Source of the DNA: Actinomadura citrea
GTDB taxonomy: Bacteria; Actinomycetota; Actinomycetes; Streptosporangiales; Streptosporangiaceae
DNA length: 64,000 nt
Assembly (NCBI RefSeq): GCF_013409045.1
Contig: NZ_JACCBT010000001.1
Location: 930,001 to 994,000 of the forward strand
Reading direction: 5' to 3'
Shown here: positions 38,718 to 46,487 of the stretch, in pieces
Position numbering within the stretch: position 1 is the stretch's first letter
How the letters are laid out: each line of letters starts with the position of its first letter
The notes under the pieces: generated by a model
The model's database searches: none
Told to the model about the DNA's origin: nothing
Seen by the model: the letters and a program-made list of their open reading frames with translations, nothing else
Made by a program: the position numbers and the translations under genes

Positions 38718-38754
38718 GCCGCCATTGTCGCCGGGCCGCGCCCGCCGTGGTGAT

Positions 38755-38787
38755 GCCGTTCACGCACGACCGTCATGCACGAACGGC
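38755..38787. promoter_or_regulatory. LysR-type operator between the divergent esterase genes
   Basis: GCCGTTC (38755-38761) and GAACGGC (38781-38787) are perfect 7-bp arms. The interior is also symmetric about C38771 (nnGCAnGAC / GTCnTGCnn), giving 13 of 16 matched pairs. Its position between divergent genes fits a LysR-type regulator. Confidence 0.65.
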
Positions 38788-38826
38788 CTTTCCCTCAGGA
38801 CGGGCCGCGCTGCCACGGTCGATGCC

Positions 38827-39345
38827 ATGACAACGACGAAACGGGTGGACATCCACCTGCGCGGCGCGTCCGGGCCACTGAGGGCCGGCGTGCGCTGGTC
38901 CGGTACGGACGACACGCGCCTGTTGCTGCACTTCGACGGGGCACCGGACGGCCTCGGCCCGCACGCCGTCGCCCTCTCCCCGGAACTCGACGCCGCCCGG
39001 CCCGGCGCGCTGGACGACGCGGCCGCCGCGCTCGGCTGGGCCGCCGACCACGCCGCCGAACTCGGTGCCGCGCCCGCGCGCCTCGTCGTCGCCGGGCGGG
39101 GAGCCGGGGCGGCCATCGCCGCCGGGCTCGCCCTGCTGGCCCGGGACGAGGGCTGGCCGCCGCTGGAACGCCAGATCCTCGTGCGCCCCCGGCTGCCCGA
39201 AGGGTTCGCGCCCGACCTGGCCGGGGTCGCCGACGCCACCGTCGTCACCGGCCCGGACGACGACGGGCGCGCCTACGCCGGGCGCCTGCGGGCCGCCGGC
39301 GTCCCCGTCGACCAGATCCCCGCCGACGAGGGGAGCGCCCGATGA
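38827..39345 (+). CDS. Catalytically dead alpha/beta-hydrolase-like protein
   Basis: A 172-residue protein resembling a shortened esterase. The segment ARLVVAGRGAGAAIAAGLALLARDEG corresponds to the nucleophile elbow GDSAGxxLA of hormone-sensitive-lipase-type esterases, but Ser is replaced (Gly-Arg-Gly-Ala-Gly). There is no HGGG oxyanion motif, and the late DDDGRAYAGRLRAAGVPVD part ends before any catalytic His. It may bind a ligand without hydrolysing it. ATG 38827 begins the operon; its stop overlaps the MFS start (ATGA). Confidence 0.7.
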   Translation: MTTTKRVDIHLRGASGPLRAGVRWSGTDDTRLLLHFDGAPDGLGPHAVALSPELDAARPGALDDAAAALGWAADHAAELGAAPARLVVAGRGAGAAIAAGLALLARDEGWPPLERQILVRPRLPEGFAPDLAGVADATVVTGPDDDGRAYAGRLRAAGVPVDQIPADEGSAR

Positions 39346-40835
39346 CCCCGCCCCGCGCCGGACGCCGCGAATGGATCGCGCTGGCCGTCCTCGCCCTGCC
39401 GGCGCTGCTGGTCTCGGTGGACATGTTCGTCATGATCATGGCGCTGCCGGAGCTGAGCATCGCCCTCGGCGCGAGCGGCACCGAGCAGCTGTGGATCATG
39501 GACGTGTACGGGTTCATGGTCGCCGGGTTCCTCGTCACGATGGGCGCGCTCGGCGACCGGATCGGCCGCCGGCGGCTGCTGCTGGCCGGCGCCGCCGCGT
39601 TCGGGATCGCCTCGTGCCTGGCCGCGTCCGCCGCGAGCCCGGCCGCGCTGATCGCGGCGCGCGCCGTGCTCGGCGTCGCCGGGGCCGCGCTCACCCCGTG
39701 CACCCTCGGCATGATCACGACGATGTTCGCCGATCCCCGGCAGCGGGCGAGCGCGATCGGCGTGTGGGCGGGCTGCTTCACGCTCGGCGCCATCGTCGGG
39801 CCACTGGCGGGCGGGCTTCTGCTCGACCACTTCTGGTGGGGCTCGGTGCTGCTGCTCGGCGTGCCCGCGATGGTCCCGCTGCTGCTGGCCGGCCCGTTCC
39901 TGCTGCCCGAGCACCGCGACCTCTCGGGCGGACGGCTCGACGCGGCCAGCGTCCTGCTGTCGCTGGCGACGATCCTGCCCGTCGTCTACGGGCTCAAGGA
40001 GCTGGCCGCGCACGGGCCGCACCCGCTGCCGGCCGCCGCGCTGCCCGCCGGGGTCGCGGCGGGGGTGCTGTTCGTCCGCCGCCAGCGCCGCCTGCCCGAC
40101 CCGCTGCTGGACGTCTCGCTGTTCGGCGGCCGGGTCTTCGCGGTCGTCATGGCGGCGCTGACCGTCTTCCCCCTGGTGTCCGGCGGCGCCATGACCTTCA
40201 TCGCGCAGCACTTCCAGCTGGTGGACGGCCTGTCGCCGCTGGAGACGGGGGCGGTGATGCTGCCCGGCATGCTCGCGGCGATGGCGTCCTTCCAGGCCGC
40301 GCCGCTGCTCGGCCGCCGCGTCCGGCCGGGGCTGCTGCTGCCGGGCGGGATGGCCGTCACGGTCGCGGGGTTCCTCGCCGTGGCGACGGCGGCGGACGCG
40401 ACGGCGCTGGCCGCCGGGTTCGCCGTCACCTGCCTGGGCAGCGGCCCCCTCATCAGCGTCGGCACCACCATCGTCCTCGGCTCACTGCCGCCCGAGCGGG
40501 CCGGGTCGGCGGCAGGGCTGTCGCAGACCGGCAGCGAGCTCGGCTCCGCCCTCGGCGTCGCCCTGCTCGGCAGCGTCGGCACGATCGTGTACCGGGCCGC
40601 GCCCGGCCTGCCGTCCGCCGCCCGGGACGGCCTCGCCCACGCCGTCGCGCACGGGTCGGGCGTCGCCGAGGCGCGCGCGGCGTTCACCACCGAACTGCAC
40701 GTGATCGCGCTGGTCTGCGCGGTCCTGCTGGCCGCCGTGGCCGTGCTCGTCGCGCGGACGCTCCGGCATCTGCCCGTCCCCGGCCCCGCCGAAGTCCCGG
40801 CTCAGGCCCCCGTTCTCGAAGGAGCAGCGTCATGA
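39342..40835 (+). CDS. MFS drug-efflux transporter, DHA2 (14-helix) family
   Basis: A 497-residue QacA/EmrB-like exporter. Motif LLVSVDMFVMIMALPEL is in helix 1, the first MFS loop is GALGDRIGRRRLLLAGA, and motif C is GVWAGCFTLGAIVGPLAGGLLL. About 14 helices can be counted. ATG 39342 overlaps the stop of the dead-esterase gene, and its own stop overlaps the reductase start. It probably exports the compound sensed by the LysR-esterase. Confidence 0.9.
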   Translation: MTPPRAGRREWIALAVLALPALLVSVDMFVMIMALPELSIALGASGTEQLWIMDVYGFMVAGFLVTMGALGDRIGRRRLLLAGAAAFGIASCLAASAASPAALIAARAVLGVAGAALTPCTLGMITTMFADPRQRASAIGVWAGCFTLGAIVGPLAGGLLLDHFWWGSVLLLGVPAMVPLLLAGPFLLPEHRDLSGGRLDAASVLLSLATILPVVYGLKELAAHGPHPLPAAALPAGVAAGVLFVRRQRRLPDPLLDVSLFGGRVFAVVMAALTVFPLVSGGAMTFIAQHFQLVDGLSPLETGAVMLPGMLAAMASFQAAPLLGRRVRPGLLLPGGMAVTVAGFLAVATAADATALAAGFAVTCLGSGPLISVGTTIVLGSLPPERAGSAAGLSQTGSELGSALGVALLGSVGTIVYRAAPGLPSAARDGLAHAVAHGSGVAEARAAFTTELHVIALVCAVLLAAVAVLVARTLRHLPVPGPAEVPAQAPVLEGAAS

Positions 40836-41344
40836 GGAAGATCGTCGCGGAACTGTTCAGCACGCTCGACGGCGTCGTCGAAGGCCCGGAGAAGTGGCAC
40901 GGTCCTTTCCACGACGACGAGGTCGACGGCGCCGTCATGGCGGGTATGGACGAGGCGGACGCCCTGCTGGTCGGCCGCCGCACCTACGAGGACCACGCCG
41001 CCTACTGGCCGACGGCGGACGGCGCGATGGCCGACCGCATGAACGCCTTCCAGAAGTACGTCGTCACCTCGTCGGACGTCCGGCTGGAGTGGGCGAACTC
41101 GACGCCGCTCTCCGGCCTCGACGAGGTGACCGGGCTGGACGGCACGCTCCTGGTCACCGGCAGCCCGACCCTGGTGCGCGGCCTGCTCGCCCGCGGTCTG
41201 CTGGACGAGTTGCGCCTCGTGGTCGATCCGGTCGTGGCCGGGTCCGGCGGGCGGCTCTTCGAGGCTCCGGCCGCCTTCGAGCGCGCGGCCTGCCGCGAGT
41301 TCCCGTCCGGCTCGGTCTCGATCACCTACCGGCCCGTCCGGTAG
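40832..41344 (+). CDS. Dihydrofolate-reductase/RibD-C-like reductase
   Basis: A 170-residue protein of the bacterial DHFR-like (RibD C-terminal) family: RKIVAELFSTLDGVVEGPEKWH at the N-terminus, DALLVGRRTYE near 45, LLVTGSPTLVRGLLARGLLDELRLVVDPVVAGSG near 105, and the final SITYRPV strand. It is not a true folate enzyme; members are NADPH-dependent reductases of unknown substrates. ATG 40832 follows AAGGAG and overlaps the MFS stop. It is the last gene of the dead-esterase/MFS operon. The 181 bases after it, up to the convergent oxidoreductase gene, show no gene. Confidence 0.87.
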   Translation: MRKIVAELFSTLDGVVEGPEKWHGPFHDDEVDGAVMAGMDEADALLVGRRTYEDHAAYWPTADGAMADRMNAFQKYVVTSSDVRLEWANSTPLSGLDEVTGLDGTLLVTGSPTLVRGLLARGLLDELRLVVDPVVAGSGGRLFEAPAAFERAACREFPSGSVSITYRPVR

Positions 41345-41525
41345 AGGCGGGCACCGGCCCGGCGTCCGGCCGTCCCGGCACCTTCCGGGGCGGTCGGATC
41401 GCGTGACCTGGAGCGGACCGGGCACTACCGGATCCTCGGGCGGCCGCGCGCCGGCGAGATGGGCCCGGCGTTCCTGGCGGGGCCCGGAGGTGCGAAGGGG
41501 CGGTCTCGGCGCATTCCGAGGGTGT

Positions 41526-42941
41526 TCAGCCGCGGTAGGTCTCCAGGAGACGGAGCCAGACCTCGCTCATGGTGGGGTAGGAGGGGACGGCGTGCCAGAG
41601 GCGGGAGATGGGGACTTCGGCGGTGACCGCGATGGTGGCGGAGTGGAGCAGTTCGGCCACGCCGGCGCCGACGAAGGTGACGCCGAGGAGTGTCTCGTGG
41701 TCCAGGTCGACCACCGCGCGGGCGTGGCCCTGGTAGCCGTCGGCGTACAGCGCGGCCCCGGAGACGTCGCCGAGGGCGTAGTCGACCGCCCGTACCCGGC
41801 GCCCCTCCCGGGTCGCCTCCTCCAGGGTGGGGCCGACGGCCGCGACCTCGGGATCGGTGAAGACGACCTGCGGGACCGCCCGCTCGTCGGCGGTCGCCAC
41901 GCTGCGCCCCCAGGCGGCGGTGTCGAGGGGGCGTCCGGCGGCGCGGTCGGCGATCACCGTGCCGAAGATCCGTCCCTGGTACTTCCCCTGGTGGGTCAGC
42001 AGCGCGCGTCCGTTGACGTCCCCGGCCGCGTAGAGCCACCCACCGGACACCCCGGCCGCCAGCCCGGTGGAGTCGATCTCGATCGGCCGGCCCGGGGCCA
42101 GCCCGACCGTGTCCAGCCCGAGGTCGTCGGTGGCGGGCGTCCGTCCGGTGGCGAACAGGACCTCGTCGGCGGTGACCGTGTCGCCGCCGTCCAGGGTGAG
42201 CGTCACCTGCCCGTCGCGGCGGACTCCGGTGACCGACGCGCCGAAGCGCAGGTCGACCCCGGCCGCGCGCAGGCCCTCGGCCACGGCCTCCCCGGCGAAC
42301 GGCTCCGTCCGCGGCAGCAGGCGCGACCCGCGCACCAGCTGCACCACCTCGCTGCCGAGCGCCCGCCAGGCCGTGGCCATCTCGCACGCCACCACGCCGC
42401 CGCCGATGACGGCCAGCCGCGGCGGCACCCGTTCGGACGAGGTCGCCTCGCGGCTGGTCCAGGGGCGCACCTCGGCCAGGCCCGGCAGCCCGGGCAGCGC
42501 CGCGCGGGTGCCCGTGCACACCGCGACGGCGTGGCGGGCGGTCAGCACCCGCCGCCCGCCGTCGGGGGTCTGCACCGCGACGCGCTTGGGCCCGTCCAGC
42601 CGCCCGTGGCCGCGTACCAGGACGAGCCCGGCACCGTTCAGCCACGCGACCTGGCCGTCGTCCTTCCAGTGCGATGTGAACTCGTCCCGGCGCCTGAGGA
42701 CCGCTTCGGCGTCCAGCGTCCCGGTCACCGCCTCGCGGGCGCCGGCCAGCCGCCGCGCGTCCGCCAGTGCGGCGGCCGGGCGCAGCAGTGCCTTGCTGGG
42801 CATGCAGGCCCAGTACGAACACTCCCCGCCTACCAGCTCGCTCTCCACGACCGCCACGCTTAGCCCGCCGGCGTGCGCCCGCTCGGCCAGGTTCTCACCC
42901 GTCGGCCCGGCCCCCACCACCACGACATCGAACTCGTCCAT
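41526..42941 (-). CDS. FAD-dependent pyridine-nucleotide disulfide oxidoreductase
   Basis: A 471-residue flavoprotein of the dihydrolipoamide dehydrogenase/mercuric reductase class. It has the FAD-binding GAGPTGENLAERA near residue 12, redox-active Cys pair in GGECSYWACMPSKALL (Cx4C), NAD(P)-binding GGGVVACEMATAWRALG near 180, and second FAD motif YAAGDVNG near 320. The C-terminal active-site stretch reads PSYPTMSE, with Tyr where lipoamide dehydrogenase has the catalytic His of HPT.SE. A classical dehydrogenase reaction is therefore unlikely, and a quinone or other disulfide reductase is more plausible. ATG 42941 follows GGAGGGG. Confidence 0.88.
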   Translation of the reverse strand: MDEFDVVVVGAGPTGENLAERAHAGGLSVAVVESELVGGECSYWACMPSKALLRPAAALADARRLAGAREAVTGTLDAEAVLRRRDEFTSHWKDDGQVAWLNGAGLVLVRGHGRLDGPKRVAVQTPDGGRRVLTARHAVAVCTGTRAALPGLPGLAEVRPWTSREATSSERVPPRLAVIGGGVVACEMATAWRALGSEVVQLVRGSRLLPRTEPFAGEAVAEGLRAAGVDLRFGASVTGVRRDGQVTLTLDGGDTVTADEVLFATGRTPATDDLGLDTVGLAPGRPIEIDSTGLAAGVSGGWLYAAGDVNGRALLTHQGKYQGRIFGTVIADRAAGRPLDTAAWGRSVATADERAVPQVVFTDPEVAAVGPTLEEATREGRRVRAVDYALGDVSGAALYADGYQGHARAVVDLDHETLLGVTFVGAGVAELLHSATIAVTAEVPISRLWHAVPSYPTMSEVWLRLLETYRG

Positions 42942-43075
42942 GCCCCCAGCCCCTCCGATCGGCCGCAGTCTCGTCCACCTGGATCCTGCCGGATTCCGCG
43001 GCGTTCGGCAGGGCGGCCGCCCGTCAATGATCGCAAACCGCGGAGGGTCGGTCCGCGTGAGGCCCCTCGTTTCTG

Positions 43076-43087
43076 CTACAAGTGTAG
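43076..43087. promoter_or_regulatory. BlaI-type operator CTACA-AG-TGTAG
   Basis: The 12-base palindrome matches the core TACA-NN-TGTA recognised by BlaI/MecI-family repressors. It lies between the oxidoreductase and CDF gene starts. The same core recurs upstream of terB (45904-45915). Confidence 0.65.
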
Positions 43088-43149
43088 TTACAAGGGGTGC
43101 CGGCAGGGCGGCGGCTCGAAGATGAACGCGATCGGCGGCGATCACCGCC

Positions 43150-43175
43150 TACGCTTGGCCGGACGTTGCCAAGCG
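43150..43175 (+). promoter_or_regulatory. Probable promoter/operator of the CDF gene
   Basis: TACGCT (43150-43155) is a -10 candidate. Overlapping it, CGCTTGGC (43152-43159) and GCCAAGCG (43168-43175) make a perfect 8-bp inverted repeat with an 8-base spacer, 20 bases before GTG 43195. Confidence 0.45.
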
Positions 43176-43194
43176 CGGTACGACAGGGGAGTCC

Positions 43195-44115
43195 GTGAGC
43201 GCCGAAGGCAGTACCAGGGCCGTCATCACCGCGCTGGGCGCGAACCTCGGGATCGCGGTCACCAAGTTCGTGGCGTTCGCGCTGACGGGTTCGTCGTCGA
43301 TGCTGGCGGAGGCGATCCACTCGGTGGCCGACTCCAGCAACCAGGCGCTGCTGCTGATCGGCGGGAAGCGCGCGGAACGGGACGCGACCGAGGAGCATCC
43401 GTTCGGGTACGGGCGGGAGCGCTACATCTACGCGTTCCTGGTGGCGATCGTCCTGTTCAGCCTGGGCGGGCTGTTCGCGCTGTACGAGGCCTGGCACAAG
43501 ATCAGCGATCCGCACCCGATCGAGGAGTGGCAGTGGGTGCCCATCGCCGTCCTGCTGGTCGCGATCGTCCTGGAGGGGGCGGCGCTGCGCACCGCGGTCC
43601 AGGAGTCGAACCGCAGCCGCGGACGGTCGAGCTGGGTCCAGTTCGTCCGCCGGTCCAAGTCGCCGGAGCTGCCGGTGATCCTGCTGGAGGACACCGGTGC
43701 GCTGATCGGGCTGGTGTTCGCGCTCGCGGGCGTCGGCCTGACCCTGATCACCGGCGACGGCGTCTGGGACGGGATCGGCACCGCCGCGATCGGCGTGCTG
43801 CTGGCGGCCATCGCGATCGTGCTGGCCACCGAGGTCAAGAGCCTGCTCGTCGGGGAGTCCGCGACCCCGGAGCACCTGCGGCTGATCAGGCAGGCGATCG
43901 TGGAGGGCCGCGACGTCCCCGCGGTGATCCACATGCGCACCATGCACCTCGGGCCGGACGAGCTGCTCGTCGCCGCGAAGGTCGCCGTGGACCTCCAGGA
44001 CGACGCGCGGGAGGTGACCGACGCGATCAACGACGCCGAGGCCCGCATCCGCGCGGCGGTTCCGATCGCCCGGCTCGTCTACCTCGAGCCGGACGTGCTG
44101 CGGAAGGGGGGCTGA
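43195..44115 (+). CDS. Cation diffusion facilitator (CDF) family transporter
   Basis: A 306-residue metal exporter with about five or six helices and a C-terminal cytoplasmic domain. The metal-site helices carry EAIHSVADSSNQ (His-x3-Asp) and LEDTGALIG, and FGYGRERYIYAFLVA is typical of the family. Zn, Mn or Fe are possible substrates; the sequence does not decide. GTG 43195 begins a coupled series with BlaI and M56 genes, and a BlaI box lies upstream. Control by the adjacent repressor is therefore likely. Confidence 0.88.
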   Translation: MSAEGSTRAVITALGANLGIAVTKFVAFALTGSSSMLAEAIHSVADSSNQALLLIGGKRAERDATEEHPFGYGRERYIYAFLVAIVLFSLGGLFALYEAWHKISDPHPIEEWQWVPIAVLLVAIVLEGAALRTAVQESNRSRGRSSWVQFVRRSKSPELPVILLEDTGALIGLVFALAGVGLTLITGDGVWDGIGTAAIGVLLAAIAIVLATEVKSLLVGESATPEHLRLIRQAIVEGRDVPAVIHMRTMHLGPDELLVAAKVAVDLQDDAREVTDAINDAEARIRAAVPIARLVYLEPDVLRKGG

Positions 44116-44120
44116 GGACG

Positions 44121-44483
44121 GTGTCGCGCAGGCCGCTCGGGCAACTGGAGGCAGAGGTGCTCGCCGCGCTGGCCGGGCTCGGCGGGGCGGCCAGCACCGC
44201 GGAACTGGTGGAGCGGCTGGACGGTGATCCCGCCTACACGACGGTGAACACCATCCTGCACCGGCTGCACGAGAAGAAGCTGGTCTCGCGCACCCGGGCG
44301 GGCCGGCACTACCGGTACCGGCTCGCCGTCGACGAGTCCGAGCTGGTGGCGGGGCGCATGCGCGACCATCTACGGCACGCCAGCGACCCGGGGAACGTGC
44401 TGAACCGGTTCGCGCGGTCGCTCAGCGCCGAGGAGGCGCGGAAGCTGCGCGAGTTCCTCGACCCTCCGGAGGCCGGCGGGTGA
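44121..44483 (+). CDS. BlaI/MecI-family repressor (second copy)
   Basis: A 120-residue winged-helix repressor: PLGQLEAEVLAALAGLGGAASTAELVERL, then AYTTVNTILHRLHEKKLVSRTRAGRHYRYRL, the BlaI recognition helix and wing. The C-terminal helices include FARSLSAEEARKLREFL. GTG 44121 is five bases after the CDF stop, and its stop overlaps the M56 start (GTGA). The two CTACA-NN-TGTAG boxes flanking this block are likely targets. Confidence 0.9.
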   Translation: MSRRPLGQLEAEVLAALAGLGGAASTAELVERLDGDPAYTTVNTILHRLHEKKLVSRTRAGRHYRYRLAVDESELVAGRMRDHLRHASDPGNVLNRFARSLSAEEARKLREFLDPPEAGG

Positions 44484-45370
44484 ACTGGTTCACCTTCCTG
44501 CCCCTCGCCCTGATGCTGACGCTGAGCGCCGCGCTGGCGAAGGTGCCGTTACGGCTCCATCCGTCATGGTCGGCGCGGCTGCTGGCGACGACCGGGGCGA
44601 TGACCGCCGTGGCCGCGCTCGGCACCGGCTTCTTCGTGGCCGTCAACTACGCGGCGACGCTGGCGCCGTCCGCCGCCGCGCACGTCCCCGAATGGGCGCT
44701 GTTCGGGGACGACCGCCCCGTCCCGGACGCGGTGGGGATCCCTTCGGCCGTGCTGTCGGCCGCCGGGCTGGGGGCCGCGGGCAGGGCCGCCGCCCGCCGG
44801 GCCGCCGCGCTCCGCACCGCGCGGGCGGACGCCCGCGAGCCCCTCGACACCGATGTCCCGATCGCCGTCGCGATCCCCGGCCGGCACGGCGGGGTCCTGG
44901 TCTCCCGGGGCCTGCTGCGCGATCTGACGTCCGAGGAGCTCCACGTCGTCTTCCAGCACGAGACGTCCCACCTCAGGCACCGGCACCACCGCTACCTCGC
45001 CGCCGGCGCCCTCGCCTCGGCCGTCCTGCCGCCGCTGCGGTCCCTGGCCGCCCGGCTGCGGCTGGCGACGGAGCGCTGGGCGGACGAGGACGCCGCGGAG
45101 GCGACCGGCGACCGCGCCGCCGTCGCCCGGACGATCGCCAAGGTCGCCCTCGCGCAGCCGCGGGGCCCCGGGCCGGTGAGCGCGTTCGCCGACTCCGGGG
45201 TCGTCGAACGCGTCGAGGCGCTGCTGGGCACGCCTCCGGCCAAGAACGCGGTCACCGGCCCGCTGCTGTTCATGGGCAACGGCGTCGTCACCGGGTCGCT
45301 GACCGCCGCGACCCTCCAGCTCGACCACGTTCTCGTGTCGGTCCTGGTGTCGCTGCTCGCGTTCCGGTGA
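44480..45370 (+). CDS. M56-family membrane metallopeptidase (BlaR1-like, second copy)
   Basis: A 296-residue membrane protein with hydrophobic helices at both ends. The zinc motif is His-Glu-Thr-Ser-His in VFQHETSHLRHRHHRYL (about 159), and a later RWADEDAAE may provide the third ligand. It has no penicillin-binding domain. Its start overlaps the blaI stop by four bases, so it is the probable signal-responsive partner of that repressor. Confidence 0.88.
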   Translation: MNWFTFLPLALMLTLSAALAKVPLRLHPSWSARLLATTGAMTAVAALGTGFFVAVNYAATLAPSAAAHVPEWALFGDDRPVPDAVGIPSAVLSAAGLGAAGRAAARRAAALRTARADAREPLDTDVPIAVAIPGRHGGVLVSRGLLRDLTSEELHVVFQHETSHLRHRHHRYLAAGALASAVLPPLRSLAARLRLATERWADEDAAEATGDRAAVARTIAKVALAQPRGPGPVSAFADSGVVERVEALLGTPPAKNAVTGPLLFMGNGVVTGSLTAATLQLDHVLVSVLVSLLAFR

Positions 45371-45397
45371 CGGGACGCCGTCCGTGAGAGCCGTCCG

Positions 45398-45853
45398 TCA
45401 CAGCTCGAACTCGGCGGGGTCCAGGCCGACGGCGAAGCACGCCTCGCGGACGACGGCCTTCTCGCTGTCGTCGAAGTGCCCGTCCGCACCGCCGATCACG
45501 ATGCCGATCTGGATGACCGCGCGCGCCTCGGCGGGCTTCTTCTTCGTCTTGCCGATGTCCTGCAGGACCGCCACCTTCCCGAAGTCGAAGTCGGCGGTGA
45601 GCTTGGAGACGTTGTCGTTGAACCGCCGCTGCAGGTCGTCGGACGGGAAGTTCTGCAGCACCTCGTTGGAGGCGATCAGGGACGCGGTCCGCTGCCGCTC
45701 GGACGGGTCCACGCTGCCGTCGGCCGCCGCGACCAGCGCGCACATCGCCATGCTCGCGTCCCGGAAAGCCCCGCTCTTCAGTTCGTTCTTCTTGCTGAGC
45801 AGCTGCGTCTGCATGCTCTGGGTGGAGTCGCGCAGCTTGTCCCAGAAAGGCAT
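45398..45853 (-). CDS. TerB-family tellurite-resistance-like protein
   Basis: A 151-residue acidic helical protein of the TerB family. It has MCALVAAADGSVDPSERQR (about 37-55) and a second repeat IQIGIVIGGADGHFDDSEK (about 113-131), both with the acidic metal-binding loop. TerB proteins act in membrane-linked stress responses that are still poorly defined. On the minus strand TAGGGT (45892-45887) serves as -10, and a BlaI box covers the -35 position. The gene is therefore probably co-regulated with the CDF transporter that converges on it. Confidence 0.88.
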   Translation of the reverse strand: MPFWDKLRDSTQSMQTQLLSKKNELKSGAFRDASMAMCALVAAADGSVDPSERQRTASLIASNEVLQNFPSDDLQRRFNDNVSKLTADFDFGKVAVLQDIGKTKKKPAEARAVIQIGIVIGGADGHFDDSEKAVVREACFAVGLDPAEFEL

Positions 45854-45903
45854 CGTGATCCTCCGCTCGTCGGGTCGTCTCTTCCGACCCTAACCGCCCT
45901 GCT

Positions 45904-45915
45904 ACAGATGTAGTA
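45904..45915 (-). promoter_or_regulatory. BlaI-type operator CTACA-GA-TGTAG at the terB promoter
   Basis: The palindrome matches the box at 43076-43087 in all ten arm positions. It overlaps the -35 position (45915-45910) of a promoter whose -10 is TAGGGT at 45892-45887. Confidence 0.65.
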
Positions 45916-45927
45916 GCTGACGGGCCG

Positions 45928-46470
45928 TCACCACTGCCGGTTCAGCGTCGCCTTGCCGCCGGTCACGAGGCTCGCCGGCGGGACGTCATCGGCCACGACC
46001 GCGCCGGCGGCGATCACAGAGTCGCGGCCGATGGAGACGCCGGGCAGGATCGTGGCACCGGCGCCGATCCACACGTTCTCCGCCACGTCGATGGGCCCGC
46101 CGGTCAGCCACTCCCGCCGCTCCCCGGGATCGACCGGATGGCCGACGGTGATGAACGTGGCCTTCGGTCCGATCATCACGCGCTCGCCGAGCCGGATGCC
46201 GGCGTAGTCCAGGAACGTGCAGTTCTGGTTGATGAACACCCGCTCCGCCAGGTCCAGGCGGAGGCCGTGGTCGGTGTAGAAGGGCGGGTAGATCGTGACT
46301 CTCGCCGGCAGCGGCCTGCCGAGGATCTGCTCGAACAGCTCGGCCTTGCCCGGTTCGTCCTCGAAGGGCAGGACGTTCAGACGCGAGGTGAGCTCGGTGG
46401 CCCGCAGCACCCTCTCGGCCATGGCCTGGAACTCGGCGCCGTGAATGCGCATGAGATGGCCGCTGGGCAT
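45928..46470 (-). CDS. Sugar O-acetyltransferase (left-handed beta-helix, maa/lacA-like)
   Basis: A 180-residue acetyl-CoA-dependent transferase. An N-terminal helical segment is followed by hexapeptide repeats: VFINQNCTFLDYAGIRLGERVMIGP, the catalytic His in ITVGHPVDPGER, then NVWIGAGATILPGVSIGRDSVIAAGAVV. The C-terminus (ASLVTGGKATLNRQW) differs from the usual PAKVIR ending. It probably acetylates a sugar or similar hydroxyl compound. It lies 17 bases after the LysR gene and on the same strand, so the two may be co-transcribed. Confidence 0.87.
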   Translation of the reverse strand: MPSGHLMRIHGAEFQAMAERVLRATELTSRLNVLPFEDEPGKAELFEQILGRPLPARVTIYPPFYTDHGLRLDLAERVFINQNCTFLDYAGIRLGERVMIGPKATFITVGHPVDPGERREWLTGGPIDVAENVWIGAGATILPGVSIGRDSVIAAGAVVADDVPPASLVTGGKATLNRQW

Positions 46471-46487
46471 GCCACGCTCCTATCCGG

